A stretch of 32,886 nt of DNA from positions 1 to 32,886 of the forward strand of contig JAJYEX010000006.1 of the NCBI GenBank assembly GCA_021785515.1. The letters run 5' to 3'. The DNA is from Pseudomonadota bacterium (lineage in GTDB: Bacteria; Pseudomonadota; Gammaproteobacteria; Acidiferrobacterales; UBA6901). The number at the start of each line of letters is the position of its first letter. Positions within the stretch are counted from its first letter, which is position 1. Positions 8,162 to 17,756 of the stretch are shown here, piece by piece. Below the pieces are notes generated by a model. It made no database searches. It was not told the DNA's origin and saw only the letters and a program-made list of their open reading frames with translations. The translations under genes were made by a program, and so were the position numbers.

Positions 8162-10354
8162 ATGCCCCGTACCCCCCTGAAGTGGTGCATGGTGTGCGTG
8201 GCTCTGTTGGCTGCGGGTCCGATCTTCGGCGCCCAGGTCGCAGAGCCCCTTACCAGCTGCCCCCCGCCCCCCACGGGGGCGGCTGCGTCGAGCCCACTGA
8301 TCTACGTCGACTCCGACCACGCAGTTGCCACGCCCGACAGAACCAGCACTTTCACAGGCAACGTCACGCTGCGCCGCGGCAATCTATGCATAGGGGCCGA
8401 CAAGCTCACATACGACCGGCAAAACAACCGGGTACACGCAGAAGGCCACATCACCCTGAGAAATGACAGCGGCGATATCATCAACACCCCGATACTGAAC
8501 TACAACCTGGCCAAAGAGTCCGGCTATACCACTGCCGCGCGCTTCCATCTTGCCCAAAACGGCGCCCGCGGCTCGGCCAAAGACATCCGGATAGCGAGCA
8601 ACAGTCAACTGCAGCTGGAGGATGTTCACTACACCACCTGTCCGCCTGGCAATGAGGACTGGGTGCTCAGTGGCAGCAATTTGGATCTCAACAAGGCCAC
8701 CAGCGTCGGCACAGCCCACAACGTGGTCCTGCGGTTTATGCACGTGCCGATCCTTTATGTGCCGTACTTCAGCTTCCCGCTTACGGATAAACGTAAATCC
8801 GGATTCTTGGTGCCCAGTTTCGGGAATTCGACCACGCTGGGAACCTTTGTATCAGTCCCCTACTACCTCAACCTTGCGCCCAATTACGACCTGACGATAA
8901 CACCCGAATTTATGAGCAAGCGCGGCGTCCAGCTTCGGAACCAGTTTCGTTATCTCGGACAGGGCTACTCCGGTGCTGCCGAGCTCGAGTACCTTCCCCA
9001 CGACCAAACGACCGGAACGGATCGTGCGGCTGCCTTTTTGAACCACTATCAAACGTTTTCCCCGTACTGGAGCGCATCGGCTAATCTCGGCTGGGTGTCA
9101 GATCAATCGTACTTCACTGATCTCGACCAAGGCACTACCTATGCCACTCAGACGTACCTGCCACGCCAGCTGCAGCTCACTTACGGTGGTCCAATCTGGC
9201 AGTTCGGCGGGATGTTGTCCGGCTACCAGAATTTAGACCCGACCATTCCCACTGTTGACCAGCCCTACAAGCAATTGCCGGAGTTGTGGCTTTCGGCCGC
9301 ATCGCCCAGCCCCTCTAATTCGCTGCGCCTGCAGCTGCGTGGCGAGTGGGATTACTTCCAGCGCAGCGACAGCATTATTGGCCAGCGGCTGGACATACGG
9401 CCAGGCATCAGCCTGCCGTTGCGCAATTCATACGCGTACTTCATTCCGAAAGCGGAAATGCGCTACACCGGATATGAATTGAGCGGAAACGGTGTTGCGC
9501 CACCCGCAGATCCGACACCCCAACGCACCCTGCCAACATACAGTCTGGATACTGGACTGGAATTCGATCGCCGGCTATCAATCGATCACACGTCCTACAC
9601 TCAAACGCTGGAACCGCGTCTTTTCTACCTCTACGTTCCGTATCGCAACCAAAACGCACTGCCGTTGTTCGACACTGGCACGCCCGATTTCAGCTTTGAC
9701 AATCTGTTTCGCAGTAACCGTTTCGTCGGGGCAGACCGCGTCGGGGACGCCGATCGTTTTATCCTGGCGGTAACCAGCAGATTTCTCGAGACTGATACCG
9801 GAATCCAGCGTCTACGGGTTAGCGTCGGGCGAATTGTGAATATACGCCAACCGCTGATAGTGCTTCCGCCACCCTTTGCATCCAGCTCGGCGGCGGCGTC
9901 CGCCAACAGCGTCGCGGTGGTTCGCGCGCGTCTCACCCAGGATTGGTACCTGCGCACCGGACTGCAGTGGGACAGCCATGGCGCCACCAACCAGCAGGGC
10001 GACTTTCTCGTTCAATACCACCCCAATTCGGACAGCATCTTGAACGTCGGCTATCGCTACTCTCGGGGACAAGAACTGCAGAGTGACATTTCGGCCCAAT
10101 GGCCGCTCTCGTCTCACTGGACCGGGTTAGCCCGTTGGAATTATTCCCAGTTTGACCACCGCACACTGCAGGGCTATTTCGGGCTGCAGTACCGCAGCTG
10201 CTGCTGGGCAATCCGTATCGTCAAGCAACATCTGATCCTAGCAACCGGAATTTCCGACAACGCCGTCGTGTTCGAATTGCAACTTACCGGGCTGGGTAAA
10301 CTAGGCACACCCGTGCAAAGCCCCCTTCAACAGGGCCAGTTCATCTTCCAGTAG
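8162..10354 (+). CDS. lptD: LPS-assembly outer-membrane protein LptD
   Basis: An outer-membrane beta-barrel that inserts lipopolysaccharide into the outer leaflet, together with lipoprotein LptE. The 730 residues begin with a signal peptide (cleavage probably after ...GPIFGA). An OstA/LptA-like periplasmic jellyroll follows (about 45-190), then the barrel, ending in aromatic FIFQ. Cysteines fit the LptD disulfide scheme: C33 near the N-terminus, C160 (YTTCPPGNEDW) and the adjacent C680-C681 (YRSCCWAI). The chaperone gene surA follows, matching the usual lptD-surA-pdxA-ksgA order. An alternative start is Met10. Confidence 0.95.
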   Translation: MPRTPLKWCMVCVALLAAGPIFGAQVAEPLTSCPPPPTGAAASSPLIYVDSDHAVATPDRTSTFTGNVTLRRGNLCIGADKLTYDRQNNRVHAEGHITLRNDSGDIINTPILNYNLAKESGYTTAARFHLAQNGARGSAKDIRIASNSQLQLEDVHYTTCPPGNEDWVLSGSNLDLNKATSVGTAHNVVLRFMHVPILYVPYFSFPLTDKRKSGFLVPSFGNSTTLGTFVSVPYYLNLAPNYDLTITPEFMSKRGVQLRNQFRYLGQGYSGAAELEYLPHDQTTGTDRAAAFLNHYQTFSPYWSASANLGWVSDQSYFTDLDQGTTYATQTYLPRQLQLTYGGPIWQFGGMLSGYQNLDPTIPTVDQPYKQLPELWLSAASPSPSNSLRLQLRGEWDYFQRSDSIIGQRLDIRPGISLPLRNSYAYFIPKAEMRYTGYELSGNGVAPPADPTPQRTLPTYSLDTGLEFDRRLSIDHTSYTQTLEPRLFYLYVPYRNQNALPLFDTGTPDFSFDNLFRSNRFVGADRVGDADRFILAVTSRFLETDTGIQRLRVSVGRIVNIRQPLIVLPPPFASSSAAASANSVAVVRARLTQDWYLRTGLQWDSHGATNQQGDFLVQYHPNSDSILNVGYRYSRGQELQSDISAQWPLSSHWTGLARWNYSQFDHRTLQGYFGLQYRSCCWAIRIVKQHLILATGISDNAVVFELQLTGLGKLGTPVQSPLQQGQFIFQ

Positions 10355-10531
10355 TCTGCCCCCGGTTCCGTCCTGTCGGGTCGGTCATTATGATCCCGCA
10401 AAGCGGCCAAGGAACCAATGGCCCCCCGCATACGCCCAGCAGGGCGGATCGTGATATCCTAGCCAGTAATTGCCCAGTCCGCTTGACCAGGAAGCCCTGC
10501 CGGCCGCAGCCGCCGGGCCGTAACCATAGAT

Positions 10532-11908
10532 ATGCACAGACAGCCGCAACAATCCTTCGGAAATCACGTTTTCCGGGTACCCCTCCCGCTTGCCAGATTC
10601 AGCGCCGTGTTGCTGACACTGGCGCTGGTCGTGCTGCCCGCAATAAGCCGCGGCAGCCTGCCACCGAGCGCAACTCCGGCGCTGAAGATGGTCGATCGCA
10701 TACTCGTGATCGTCAACAACGACGTGATCACCCAAAGCGAGCTCGACAGCCGCATGAAGGATGTCGAACGCCGGATTGCGGCACAGCACATCCAGGCGCC
10801 CCCTGAAAGCACGCTGCGCAAACAGGTGCTGAATCAGCTGATCCTCCAGCGGCTGCAGCTGCAGCTCGCCAAGCGCGCCGGAATCAAGGTCAGCTCAACA
10901 CAGGTCGGCACCGCCCTCCAGACGATTGCCGCCCGGAATAAGCTGACCCTTCCGGCCCTGTACAAGGCCCTAGATGGCGAGGGAATCACGCCCGCACAGT
11001 TTCGCCGACAGATCCATAACCAGATGATCATCCAGAAGCTGATAGATCGCGAAATCAAGGATCAAGTGACGGTTTCGCAGACCGAGATCAGGAATTTTCT
11101 GGCGAGTGAGGCCAGGCACAACGACATGGTCGAATACAACGTTTCACATATTCTGATCCCGATTCCCGAAAAGGCTACGCCCGCGCAGATCCAGCAGGCC
11201 GAGCGCAAGGCAGACGACCTCGTCAAGGAGCTGCGGGCCGGCGGTAACTTCGAACAGATGGCTGTTGCCAACTCGCAGGGACAAAGTGCGCTGGAAGGTG
11301 GAAAGCTGGGATGGAAACAACCCGGGCAACTGCCCCAACTGTTCCTGAACGCACTTCGAAAAATGAAACCAGGCGATATCAGCGGTGTGTTGCGGAGCGC
11401 CAACGGGTTTCACATTTTGAAACTCAATGCGGTTCGTGGCGGAAAACAGATCCACACGATTGTCCAGACCCGGGTACGGCAGATTCTGATCCGGACCAAT
11501 GCGCTTGTCACACCGCAACAGGCGCAAACGCAATTGGAAGATTTGCGCGCCCGAATCGAGGGCGGTGAACCATTTGGCGTCCTGGCGCGAGCAGACTCCC
11601 AGGACCCGGTATCTGCACCGAGCGGGGGCGATCTGGGCTGGGTCAGCCCTGGACAGCTGGAACGACAAGCCGAACAGGCCATGAATGCCCTGGCGGTGCG
11701 CCAGATCAGCCAGCCAGTGCGCGTCTCGGGTGGCTACGTTCTGATTCAGGTGCTCGGGCGCCGGGTTAAGGATGTGACCAACGAGCTGAACGAAGCAAAC
11801 GCGCGCCAGCAAATCCAGGCACGCAAAGCAGCTGAACGTTATGCACAATGGTTACGGCAACTGCGCGCAGAAGCCTATGTGGTATATTTCGACAAAAGCC
11901 TCGACTGA
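10532..11908 (+). CDS. surA: Periplasmic chaperone and peptidyl-prolyl isomerase SurA
   Basis: Escorts unfolded outer-membrane proteins such as LptD across the periplasm. The 458 residues contain a hydrophobic signal segment (about 24-40), the SurA N-terminal domain starting MVDRILVIVNNDVIT, and two parvulin domains (about 204-305 and 315-412), each with the GGxLGW signature. The N-terminal region before the signal is longer than usual, so the true start may lie downstream. Gene order lptD-surA-pdxA-ksgA is conserved in gammaproteobacteria. Confidence 0.94.
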   Translation: MHRQPQQSFGNHVFRVPLPLARFSAVLLTLALVVLPAISRGSLPPSATPALKMVDRILVIVNNDVITQSELDSRMKDVERRIAAQHIQAPPESTLRKQVLNQLILQRLQLQLAKRAGIKVSSTQVGTALQTIAARNKLTLPALYKALDGEGITPAQFRRQIHNQMIIQKLIDREIKDQVTVSQTEIRNFLASEARHNDMVEYNVSHILIPIPEKATPAQIQQAERKADDLVKELRAGGNFEQMAVANSQGQSALEGGKLGWKQPGQLPQLFLNALRKMKPGDISGVLRSANGFHILKLNAVRGGKQIHTIVQTRVRQILIRTNALVTPQQAQTQLEDLRARIEGGEPFGVLARADSQDPVSAPSGGDLGWVSPGQLERQAEQAMNALAVRQISQPVRVSGGYVLIQVLGRRVKDVTNELNEANARQQIQARKAAERYAQWLRQLRAEAYVVYFDKSLD

Positions 11909-11952
11909 ACAGGCATCGACAGCGACGCATTCCGGCGCCAACCGGACGACCC

Positions 11953-12933
11953 ATGTCTAGGCTGCCGGTACTGGTAGTCACCCCCGGGGAACCAGCGGGA
12001 GTTGGTTTGGATCTTTGCGTGATGTTGGCGCAGACGAGGCCCAAGAGCCACGAGATAATCGTCTGTGACCCGCAAGTCCTCGCGCAGCGGGCTGAACGCT
12101 TGGGACTGAACCTGCAACTCAACCTTTGGGACGGAGACCGTACCGGGGAACCTGGGCGGTTCGTTTTGCCTGTGCCCATCGCACACCCGGTCGAACCGGG
12201 CCGACTGGACCGTGGCAATGCGGGGTATGTGCTGAAAACACTGGAAGTGGCAACCGATGGTTGTCTGCGCGGTGAATTCGATGCCATGGTAACGGGTCCG
12301 GTTCACAAAGGCATCATCAATGATGCCGGAATTCCGTTTACCGGACACACCGAGTTCATAGCCCAGCGCAGCGGTGCCCCGACCCCGGTCATGATGCTCG
12401 CCTGCCCTGACCTGCGTGTGGCCCTGGTCACTATTCACGTCCCGCTTTCCCACGTGAGCGCGCTAATCACCCGGCAGCGGGTGTCTGACATGCTAAAAGT
12501 CCTGCACCGGGATCTTCGCGTGCGCTTCGGAATACCGAATCCCAGAATCCTGGTGTGCGGTCTGAATCCGCACGCCGGTGAATCCGGGCATCTTGGCAAC
12601 GAGGAAATCGAGGTTATCGGCCCGGTTGTGCGCGAACTTTCTGGCCTCGGCATGCGTCTGCTGGGTCCGGTACCCGCAGATACCGCCTTTATTCCCTCCC
12701 AACTACGCGACGTGGACGCGGTGCTGGCAATGTATCACGATCAAGGCCTGACGGTGGTGAAACACCACGATTTTGAAAATACCGTCAACATCACCCTGGG
12801 ATTGCCTTTTTTGCGCACCTCGGTGGATCACGGCACGGCGCTCGAGCTGGCGGCCAGCGGGCGCGCAAACCCATCGAGCATGGGTGCTGCACTGGCCCTT
12901 GCCCGGGACCATGCTGTACCGGCGGGCAGCTGA
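11953..12933 (+). CDS. pdxA: 4-hydroxythreonine-4-phosphate dehydrogenase PdxA
   Basis: Oxidises 4-phosphohydroxy-threonine in the DXP-dependent pathway to pyridoxal phosphate. The 326 residues show the family's TPGEPAGVGLDL start, VTGPVHKGIINDAG, GHTEFIA, NPHAGE and YHDQG blocks, with histidines available for the divalent metal. I chose ATG 11953 because the conserved sequence begins there, 44 bases after surA; an open frame further upstream overlaps surA and carries no family similarity. ksgA begins 37 bases later. Confidence 0.93.
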   Translation: MSRLPVLVVTPGEPAGVGLDLCVMLAQTRPKSHEIIVCDPQVLAQRAERLGLNLQLNLWDGDRTGEPGRFVLPVPIAHPVEPGRLDRGNAGYVLKTLEVATDGCLRGEFDAMVTGPVHKGIINDAGIPFTGHTEFIAQRSGAPTPVMMLACPDLRVALVTIHVPLSHVSALITRQRVSDMLKVLHRDLRVRFGIPNPRILVCGLNPHAGESGHLGNEEIEVIGPVVRELSGLGMRLLGPVPADTAFIPSQLRDVDAVLAMYHDQGLTVVKHHDFENTVNITLGLPFLRTSVDHGTALELAASGRANPSSMGAALALARDHAVPAGS

Positions 12934-12970
12934 GTCAGATGCCTGTTCCGACATCCAACGACCCAGGCCA

Positions 12971-13810
12971 ATGAGGTCCGACCACCGCCCCCGCAAGCGG
13001 TTCGGACAGCATTTCCTGCAGGACCAGGACATCATAGCGCGCATCATCGCGGCTTTCAGACCGGATCCTGGGGAACGGATAGTCGAGATCGGTCCTGGAC
13101 GGGGAGCGCTGACGCGGGTTTTGTTGGACCACACCGCCTTCATGGACGTAGTCGAGATTGACCGGGACCTGGCATCCGACCTTGCCGAGGTCTACGGGGA
13201 GCGCCTGCACATTCACCAATTCGACGCCCTGAAATTCGACTTCTGCCACCTCGCCGGGCCAGGGTTGCCGTTGCGCATCATAGGCAATCTGCCCTACAAC
13301 ATCTCCACTCCGTTGCTTTTTCATCTGCTCGCCGCCAGCGACTGTGTGCTGGACATGCTGTTCATGCTCCAGAAAGAGGTTGTGGACCGGATGGCGGCCG
13401 GACCCGGCAGCGATGACTACGGACGGTTGAGCGTGATGGTGCAGTGGCGCTGCCGGGTAGAACGCCTGTTTGCAGTACCCGCAAGCGCCTTCTCGCCCCC
13501 ACCACAGGTTGAATCGGCCGTGGTGAGACTCAGTCCCTACCGGCAAAGACCGGTGGCAGTTGACAATCCGGACCGCTTCGAACAGATAGTCCGAGCAGCG
13601 TTTTCCCAGCGCCGCAAGGTCGTGCGCAACAGCATAGGCCGGCTGATCGGGCCTGAGCTTATTGCACGGGCGGGGATCGATCCGAACCGGCGCGCCCAGA
13701 CACTGTCGGTCGCTGATTTTGCCGCCCTTGCAAACCTATCGGTCCACACAGAACGCCAGACAGGAAACAGTGTGCAGCGATCTACAGATACCGGAGAGAA
13801 CCGCAGCTAA
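12971..13810 (+). CDS. rsmA: 16S rRNA dimethyladenosine transferase RsmA/KsgA
   Basis: Dimethylates two adjacent adenosines near the 3' end of 16S rRNA using S-adenosylmethionine, a late 30S assembly check. The 279 residues start RKRFGQHFLQD, followed by the SAM-binding motif EIGPGRGALT and the catalytic NLPYNIS motif. The start at ATG 12971 matches the family; earlier in-frame Mets lie inside pdxA. Its stop codon overlaps the stop of the convergent plsC gene by four bases, leaving no room for a terminator between them. Confidence 0.95.
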   Translation: MRSDHRPRKRFGQHFLQDQDIIARIIAAFRPDPGERIVEIGPGRGALTRVLLDHTAFMDVVEIDRDLASDLAEVYGERLHIHQFDALKFDFCHLAGPGLPLRIIGNLPYNISTPLLFHLLAASDCVLDMLFMLQKEVVDRMAAGPGSDDYGRLSVMVQWRCRVERLFAVPASAFSPPPQVESAVVRLSPYRQRPVAVDNPDRFEQIVRAAFSQRRKVVRNSIGRLIGPELIARAGIDPNRRAQTLSVADFAALANLSVHTERQTGNSVQRSTDTGENRS

Positions 13811-14556
13811 GCAACGTCTTTGCGCAGATCGGGGCCACTGACGTACGGATGCCGCTCCAGCCGGTCCATGGCGTCCCGCATCCACTGCTCGGCAACATCG
13901 CGGATCTGCTGCGCCGTTCGGCTGCGGCTGTCTATGACCGGTCCAATAACCACGGTCACGGTACCGGGCCGCTTCATGAAGCCGTGCCGTGGCCAGAACG
14001 ATCCGGCATTATGGGCAACAGGCACGACCGGATACCCCGTTTCAGCCGCAAGCACCGCGCCCCCGATGCCATGACGCTTGGTCTCCCCCGGTGAAACACG
14101 CGTTCCTTCCGGGAACACCACCACCCAGCGACCGCTGTCCAGCCGATTGCGGCCCTGCTTGGTGATTTGTTCGAGCGCACGGACCCCGCTGCGTCGATCA
14201 ATAGCGATCGGCTGGGTTAACCCAAGCCCCCAGCCGAAAAATGGGATCAGCAGCAGTTCACGTTTGAGAACCCAGACTTGCGGAGGAAAAATAACCTGAA
14301 AAGCGAGCGTTTCCCAGGCAGACTGGTGTTTCGACAGGATTACCGCGGGGCCTCCAGGCAGGTTCTCTGCGCCCTCGACCCGATAAGTGAGATTGCATAT
14401 CGTCTTGAGCAACCAGATTTGCAGACGCGCCCAGTGACTGATGAACCGGTATCGTGTCAGCCCTGAAAACGGGAACGTAAACAGACTGAGCAGGGAAAAA
14501 ATGACCGCCGTGACCAGCATCAGGATGTTGAACAGCAGCGAGCGCAGCGCCTGCAT
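13807..14556 (-). CDS. plsC: 1-acyl-sn-glycerol-3-phosphate acyltransferase PlsC
   Basis: Acylates lysophosphatidic acid to phosphatidic acid at the inner membrane. The 249 residues have N-terminal membrane segments (about 8-32 and 44-58), the catalytic HxxxxE in SKHQSAWET (H77, E82), a GxxxIDR-type block and the FPEGTR substrate motif. It ends the leftward mtgA-glyQ-glyS-MazG-like-gmhB-plsC series. Its start is one base beyond the gmhB stop. It overlaps the 3' end of rsmA on the opposite strand by four bases. Confidence 0.92.
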   Translation of the reverse strand: MQALRSLLFNILMLVTAVIFSLLSLFTFPFSGLTRYRFISHWARLQIWLLKTICNLTYRVEGAENLPGGPAVILSKHQSAWETLAFQVIFPPQVWVLKRELLLIPFFGWGLGLTQPIAIDRRSGVRALEQITKQGRNRLDSGRWVVVFPEGTRVSPGETKRHGIGGAVLAAETGYPVVPVAHNAGSFWPRHGFMKRPGTVTVVIGPVIDSRSRTAQQIRDVAEQWMRDAMDRLERHPYVSGPDLRKDVA

Positions 14557-14557
14557 C

Positions 14558-15085
14558 TCAGCTCTCGAGCTTACCCGCTATCAGGGCATCGATAAAAACA
14601 TCGAGACTACCATAACGGGCCGCTGTCCCAGATGCCCCGCGATCGTCATCACCGAGAATTACTGGTTGCGCCCCCGCGGCTCTGGCCGCATCTGCTTCGT
14701 CTCCGTTGGCACACACCGCATGCACCGACGACAGGTTGATCTTGAACCGGTCTGCAATCTCCGCATACAAGCCAGGCCGAGGTGGCCGGCAGCTGCAGCC
14801 GGCATCAGCCGAGTGCGGGCAGACGAACACTGCATCGAGCTGCCCGCCCTTGTTGCGCACGGACTCCAACATGCGCACATGAATCCGGTTGAGCATTTCC
14901 ATCCTCGGGGCGCCCTTCGCCACACCCGGCTGCGCAGTGGCTACCACCACGCGGTAGCCTTCGCGCTGCAAACGCGCCAGCGCCTCCAGGCTGCCCGGTA
15001 ACGGCGCCCATTCGTCAGGCTTACGGACACCCTCGACACGCGTCATGTTTATGACGCCATCTCGGCTAAGGATAAGGAACTTCAT
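14558..15085 (-). CDS. gmhB: GmhB-type HAD protein, probably catalytically dead
   Basis: By length (175 residues from Met 15085), zinc-loop cysteines (C89, H91, C97, C99) and position between glyS and plsC this is a D,D-heptose 1,7-bisphosphate phosphatase relative. The active site is badly altered. The nucleophile Asp of the LDRDGVIN motif is Ser7 (LSRDGVIN). TNQSG is TAQPG (50-54). The Lys of CRKP is Pro101, and the VGDK motif reads NGDE (Glu130). Phosphatase chemistry through an aspartyl-phosphate should not work. It may have a new or structural role, or be decaying; the frame itself is intact. The frame extends upstream to an ATG at 15115, less like the family. Confidence 0.8.
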   Translation of the reverse strand: MKFLILSRDGVINMTRVEGVRKPDEWAPLPGSLEALARLQREGYRVVVATAQPGVAKGAPRMEMLNRIHVRMLESVRNKGGQLDAVFVCPHSADAGCSCRPPRPGLYAEIADRFKINLSSVHAVCANGDEADAARAAGAQPVILGDDDRGASGTAARYGSLDVFIDALIAGKLES

Positions 15086-15189
15086 GAAATCATATCGGGG
15101 CGATACTCCCCACACCCTGGAATACCGTCATTCCGCACAAGCGGACGCCCATGCCGAAGGCGCCAGCAACTGGGGCCCTGACAACAGGT

Positions 15190-15543
15190 CTAGTCACGGA
15201 ATTCGGAAACGCGGACCCGACCGTTAACCATGCGGCCCTGTCGGGACTGAAGTTTATGCATCTTGTCCCAGAACGCCTGGCGCAAGTCGAATCCGCTGCT
15301 AATGGCCGTCCCGAGCACCAGAATAAACAGATCTGCGACCTCTTCCGCAAGCGCCTCGCGACTCTTGCCCTTGGTAACACAGGCAGAGATCTCGCCGAGC
15401 TCTTCAGTCATAAGTGCCACGCGATACACAAGCTCCTCTCCTCCGCATTCGCGGAACCTGTGTTTATCATGAAAAGCCTGGACTGCGGCCAGCATGTCCT
15501 GATATGAATCCGGGTTCACCACAACCTCCTGTGCTACCGTCAT
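15190..15543 (-). CDS. MazG-like nucleotide pyrophosphohydrolase
   Basis: A 117-residue all-alpha NTP pyrophosphohydrolase of the MazG-like/dUTPase superfamily. The metal-binding signature is clear: EELGE near residue 48, followed by EEVADLFI about 20 residues later. These proteins hydrolyse nucleoside triphosphates, often non-canonical ones; the exact substrate cannot be read here. Its ATG overlaps the glyS stop codon (ATGA), so it is translationally coupled to glycyl-tRNA synthetase. Confidence 0.8.
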   Translation of the reverse strand: MTVAQEVVVNPDSYQDMLAAVQAFHDKHRFRECGGEELVYRVALMTEELGEISACVTKGKSREALAEEVADLFILVLGTAISSGFDLRQAFWDKMHKLQSRQGRMVNGRVRVSEFRD

Positions 15544-17753
15544 TCCTGCCGGATCTGCAACTTCGAGATATCGGCAACGCCCAGAAACAGGCCGCTGAGT
15601 TCTCCCAGCAGCGCCAGGCGGTTGTCACGTACGCGCATATCGTCGGCCATGACCATCACCTTGTCGAAAAACTGGTCGACAGCGCCGCGCAGTCCGGCAA
15701 GCCGCTTCAGTGCTTCAGAAAAGTCGCCACGCACGATCATCTCCTCAACCTGCCGGCGCAGCGCACCAAGCTGCTGGGCCAAGCACTGCTCGGCATCTTC
15801 TATCAGCAGGCCGGCTTCCACGCCGTTGGTGCGAACAGCACCCGCCTGACGGAGGATATTGCGGATACGCTTGTTTGCCCCTGCCAGCGCTTCCGCCTCC
15901 GGCATCTGCCGGAACCCCTGCAGGGCCTCCAGACGCGGCAGCAGCTGATCCAATCGTGTCGACCCGAGACTCAACACCGCATCAATCTCGTCCGGCAGGA
16001 ACCCTCTGTCGCGCAGGTAGGGCTTGAGCCGTTCTAACATGAAACCGCTCAGGTCCTGAACTACATCCTCGTAAAGGACATCCGGCGCGAAACCGCTACG
16101 TGCGAGCTGCAGCAGCTCTTTCATGTCCAGCGCGAGCGAGCGCTCCACCAAGATGCGTACGGCACCCAGCGCCTGCCTCCGCAGCCCGAAGGGATCCTTG
16201 TCGCCGGTCGGAACTAGGCCGACGCCATAGATTCCTACCAGCGTATCAAGTTTATCGGCCAGCGCAAGGCACGCGCCCGTCTGCGTCGGCGGTAGCCCGT
16301 CCCCGGAAAAGCGCGGCGAGTAGTGTCCGCGGATCGCATGCTCGACGCTGCTCGACTCGCCGTCATGCCGGGCATAATCGGCACCCATGAAGCCCTGCAG
16401 TTCGGGAAATTCCCCAACCATTTCGGTAAGCAGATCCGCCTTGCACAGATGGGCCGCCCGCTCAACATCACGCCTGTCGACATCCCCCATTCCGGTCAGC
16501 ACGGCAATCTCGCCGGCAAGCTTCTCCAGACGGCGTACCCGGTCGAGCTGGCTGCCGAGCTTGTTCTGATACACCACGTTCGCGAGTCTCGGTACCCGAG
16601 CCGCCAGCGTCGTTTTGCGATCCTGCTCATAGAAAAACCTGGCATCACTGAGACGCGCCCTCAGGACACGCTCATTGCCGTGCACAATGTGTTGCGGCGA
16701 GCGGGTCTCCAGATTGCTCACTACCAGAAACCGCGGCAACATGCCTTCCGCCGCCTTGTCATGGATCAGCGGAAAGTATCTCTGATGCTGTTGCATGCTC
16801 AGGGCAAGGCAGGGGGTCGGGACGCTGAGAAATTCCGGATCAAACTTGCCCGCGTAGACCACCGGCCATTCCACCAAGGCCGTCACTTCGTCCAAAAGCC
16901 CGGCGTTGTTCCGAACTACCTCCGCTGCGGCCGGCTGCTCGGCAAAGCAATTCGCGTTTTCCGATTCCAGTACACGAGCCCCTTTTTTAACCCTGCCGGC
17001 GGCAGCCAGCAGCTGCCGCTCGATCTCGCCGCGGCGCTCAGCAAAACTGGCGATTACCCGGCCACTGCGGCGCAACACCTCGGCATAACGTGCTGCGTGA
17101 GGAATAACCAGCCTGTCACGACCGATAAAACGATGTCCCTGGGTGGCATTGCCGCTCTGCAAGCCGAGGACTTTCCCCGCCACGACGCGCGCACCATGCA
17201 TCATTACCAGACCGTGTACCGGCCGTACAAACTCATCTTCACGGTCACCCCATCGCATGAGCTTGGCTACCGGGAGCTTGCCAAGGCTGGCCGCCACAAT
17301 CGAACCCAGATGGTGCGCGAGCGGTTCTCCTTTTTGCTTCGAACGGTATACGAAATATTCGCCCTTCTCGCCTGCGCACGTCTCCAGCCGGTCGGGCTCC
17401 ACGCCGCACGACCGGGAAAATCCCGCCAGTGCGGCGGTAGGCTTGCCATGAGAATCGTAGCCGGCGCTGACCTGCGGCCCCCGACGCTCGACAATACGGT
17501 CTGGTTGCCGCGCCAGCACACCGGAGCAAAGCAGTGCCAGGCGCCGCGGAGTTGCGAACACCTCATGCCCGCTATCGGCCTGCAGCAGACCATTCCGCCC
17601 CAACCCGTCGACCACGCCCGCCGCGAATGCTTCGGCGAGACGCCGCAGTGATTTGGGCGGTAGCTCCTCGGTAAGGAGCTCAACGAGCAGGAAATCACTG
17701 CCGCGCCCCCGACGCGCGGTATCGGCTTTCGCCTTCGTGGACCTCGCGCGCAT
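15540..17753 (-). CDS. glyS: Glycyl-tRNA synthetase beta subunit
   Basis: The beta subunit of the bacterial alpha2beta2 glycyl-tRNA synthetase, handling tRNA binding and recognition. It is 737 residues, slightly longer than the E. coli protein (689). The extra is a basic N-terminal stretch of about 20 residues (RARSTKAKADTARR) before the conserved FLLVELLTEELPPKSL block. An HD-like segment and C-terminal anticodon-binding region follow as expected. It begins three bases after glyQ and overlaps the MazG-like gene. Confidence 0.95.
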   Translation of the reverse strand: MRARSTKAKADTARRGRGSDFLLVELLTEELPPKSLRRLAEAFAAGVVDGLGRNGLLQADSGHEVFATPRRLALLCSGVLARQPDRIVERRGPQVSAGYDSHGKPTAALAGFSRSCGVEPDRLETCAGEKGEYFVYRSKQKGEPLAHHLGSIVAASLGKLPVAKLMRWGDREDEFVRPVHGLVMMHGARVVAGKVLGLQSGNATQGHRFIGRDRLVIPHAARYAEVLRRSGRVIASFAERRGEIERQLLAAAGRVKKGARVLESENANCFAEQPAAAEVVRNNAGLLDEVTALVEWPVVYAGKFDPEFLSVPTPCLALSMQQHQRYFPLIHDKAAEGMLPRFLVVSNLETRSPQHIVHGNERVLRARLSDARFFYEQDRKTTLAARVPRLANVVYQNKLGSQLDRVRRLEKLAGEIAVLTGMGDVDRRDVERAAHLCKADLLTEMVGEFPELQGFMGADYARHDGESSSVEHAIRGHYSPRFSGDGLPPTQTGACLALADKLDTLVGIYGVGLVPTGDKDPFGLRRQALGAVRILVERSLALDMKELLQLARSGFAPDVLYEDVVQDLSGFMLERLKPYLRDRGFLPDEIDAVLSLGSTRLDQLLPRLEALQGFRQMPEAEALAGANKRIRNILRQAGAVRTNGVEAGLLIEDAEQCLAQQLGALRRQVEEMIVRGDFSEALKRLAGLRGAVDQFFDKVMVMADDMRVRDNRLALLGELSGLFLGVADISKLQIRQE

Positions 17754-17756
17754 CTG

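Noticed and set aside
16323-17651. 442-residue plus-strand frame opposite glyS
   Set aside because: It lies antisense to a clear glyS gene and has no start signal or domain; it is a GC-rich shadow.
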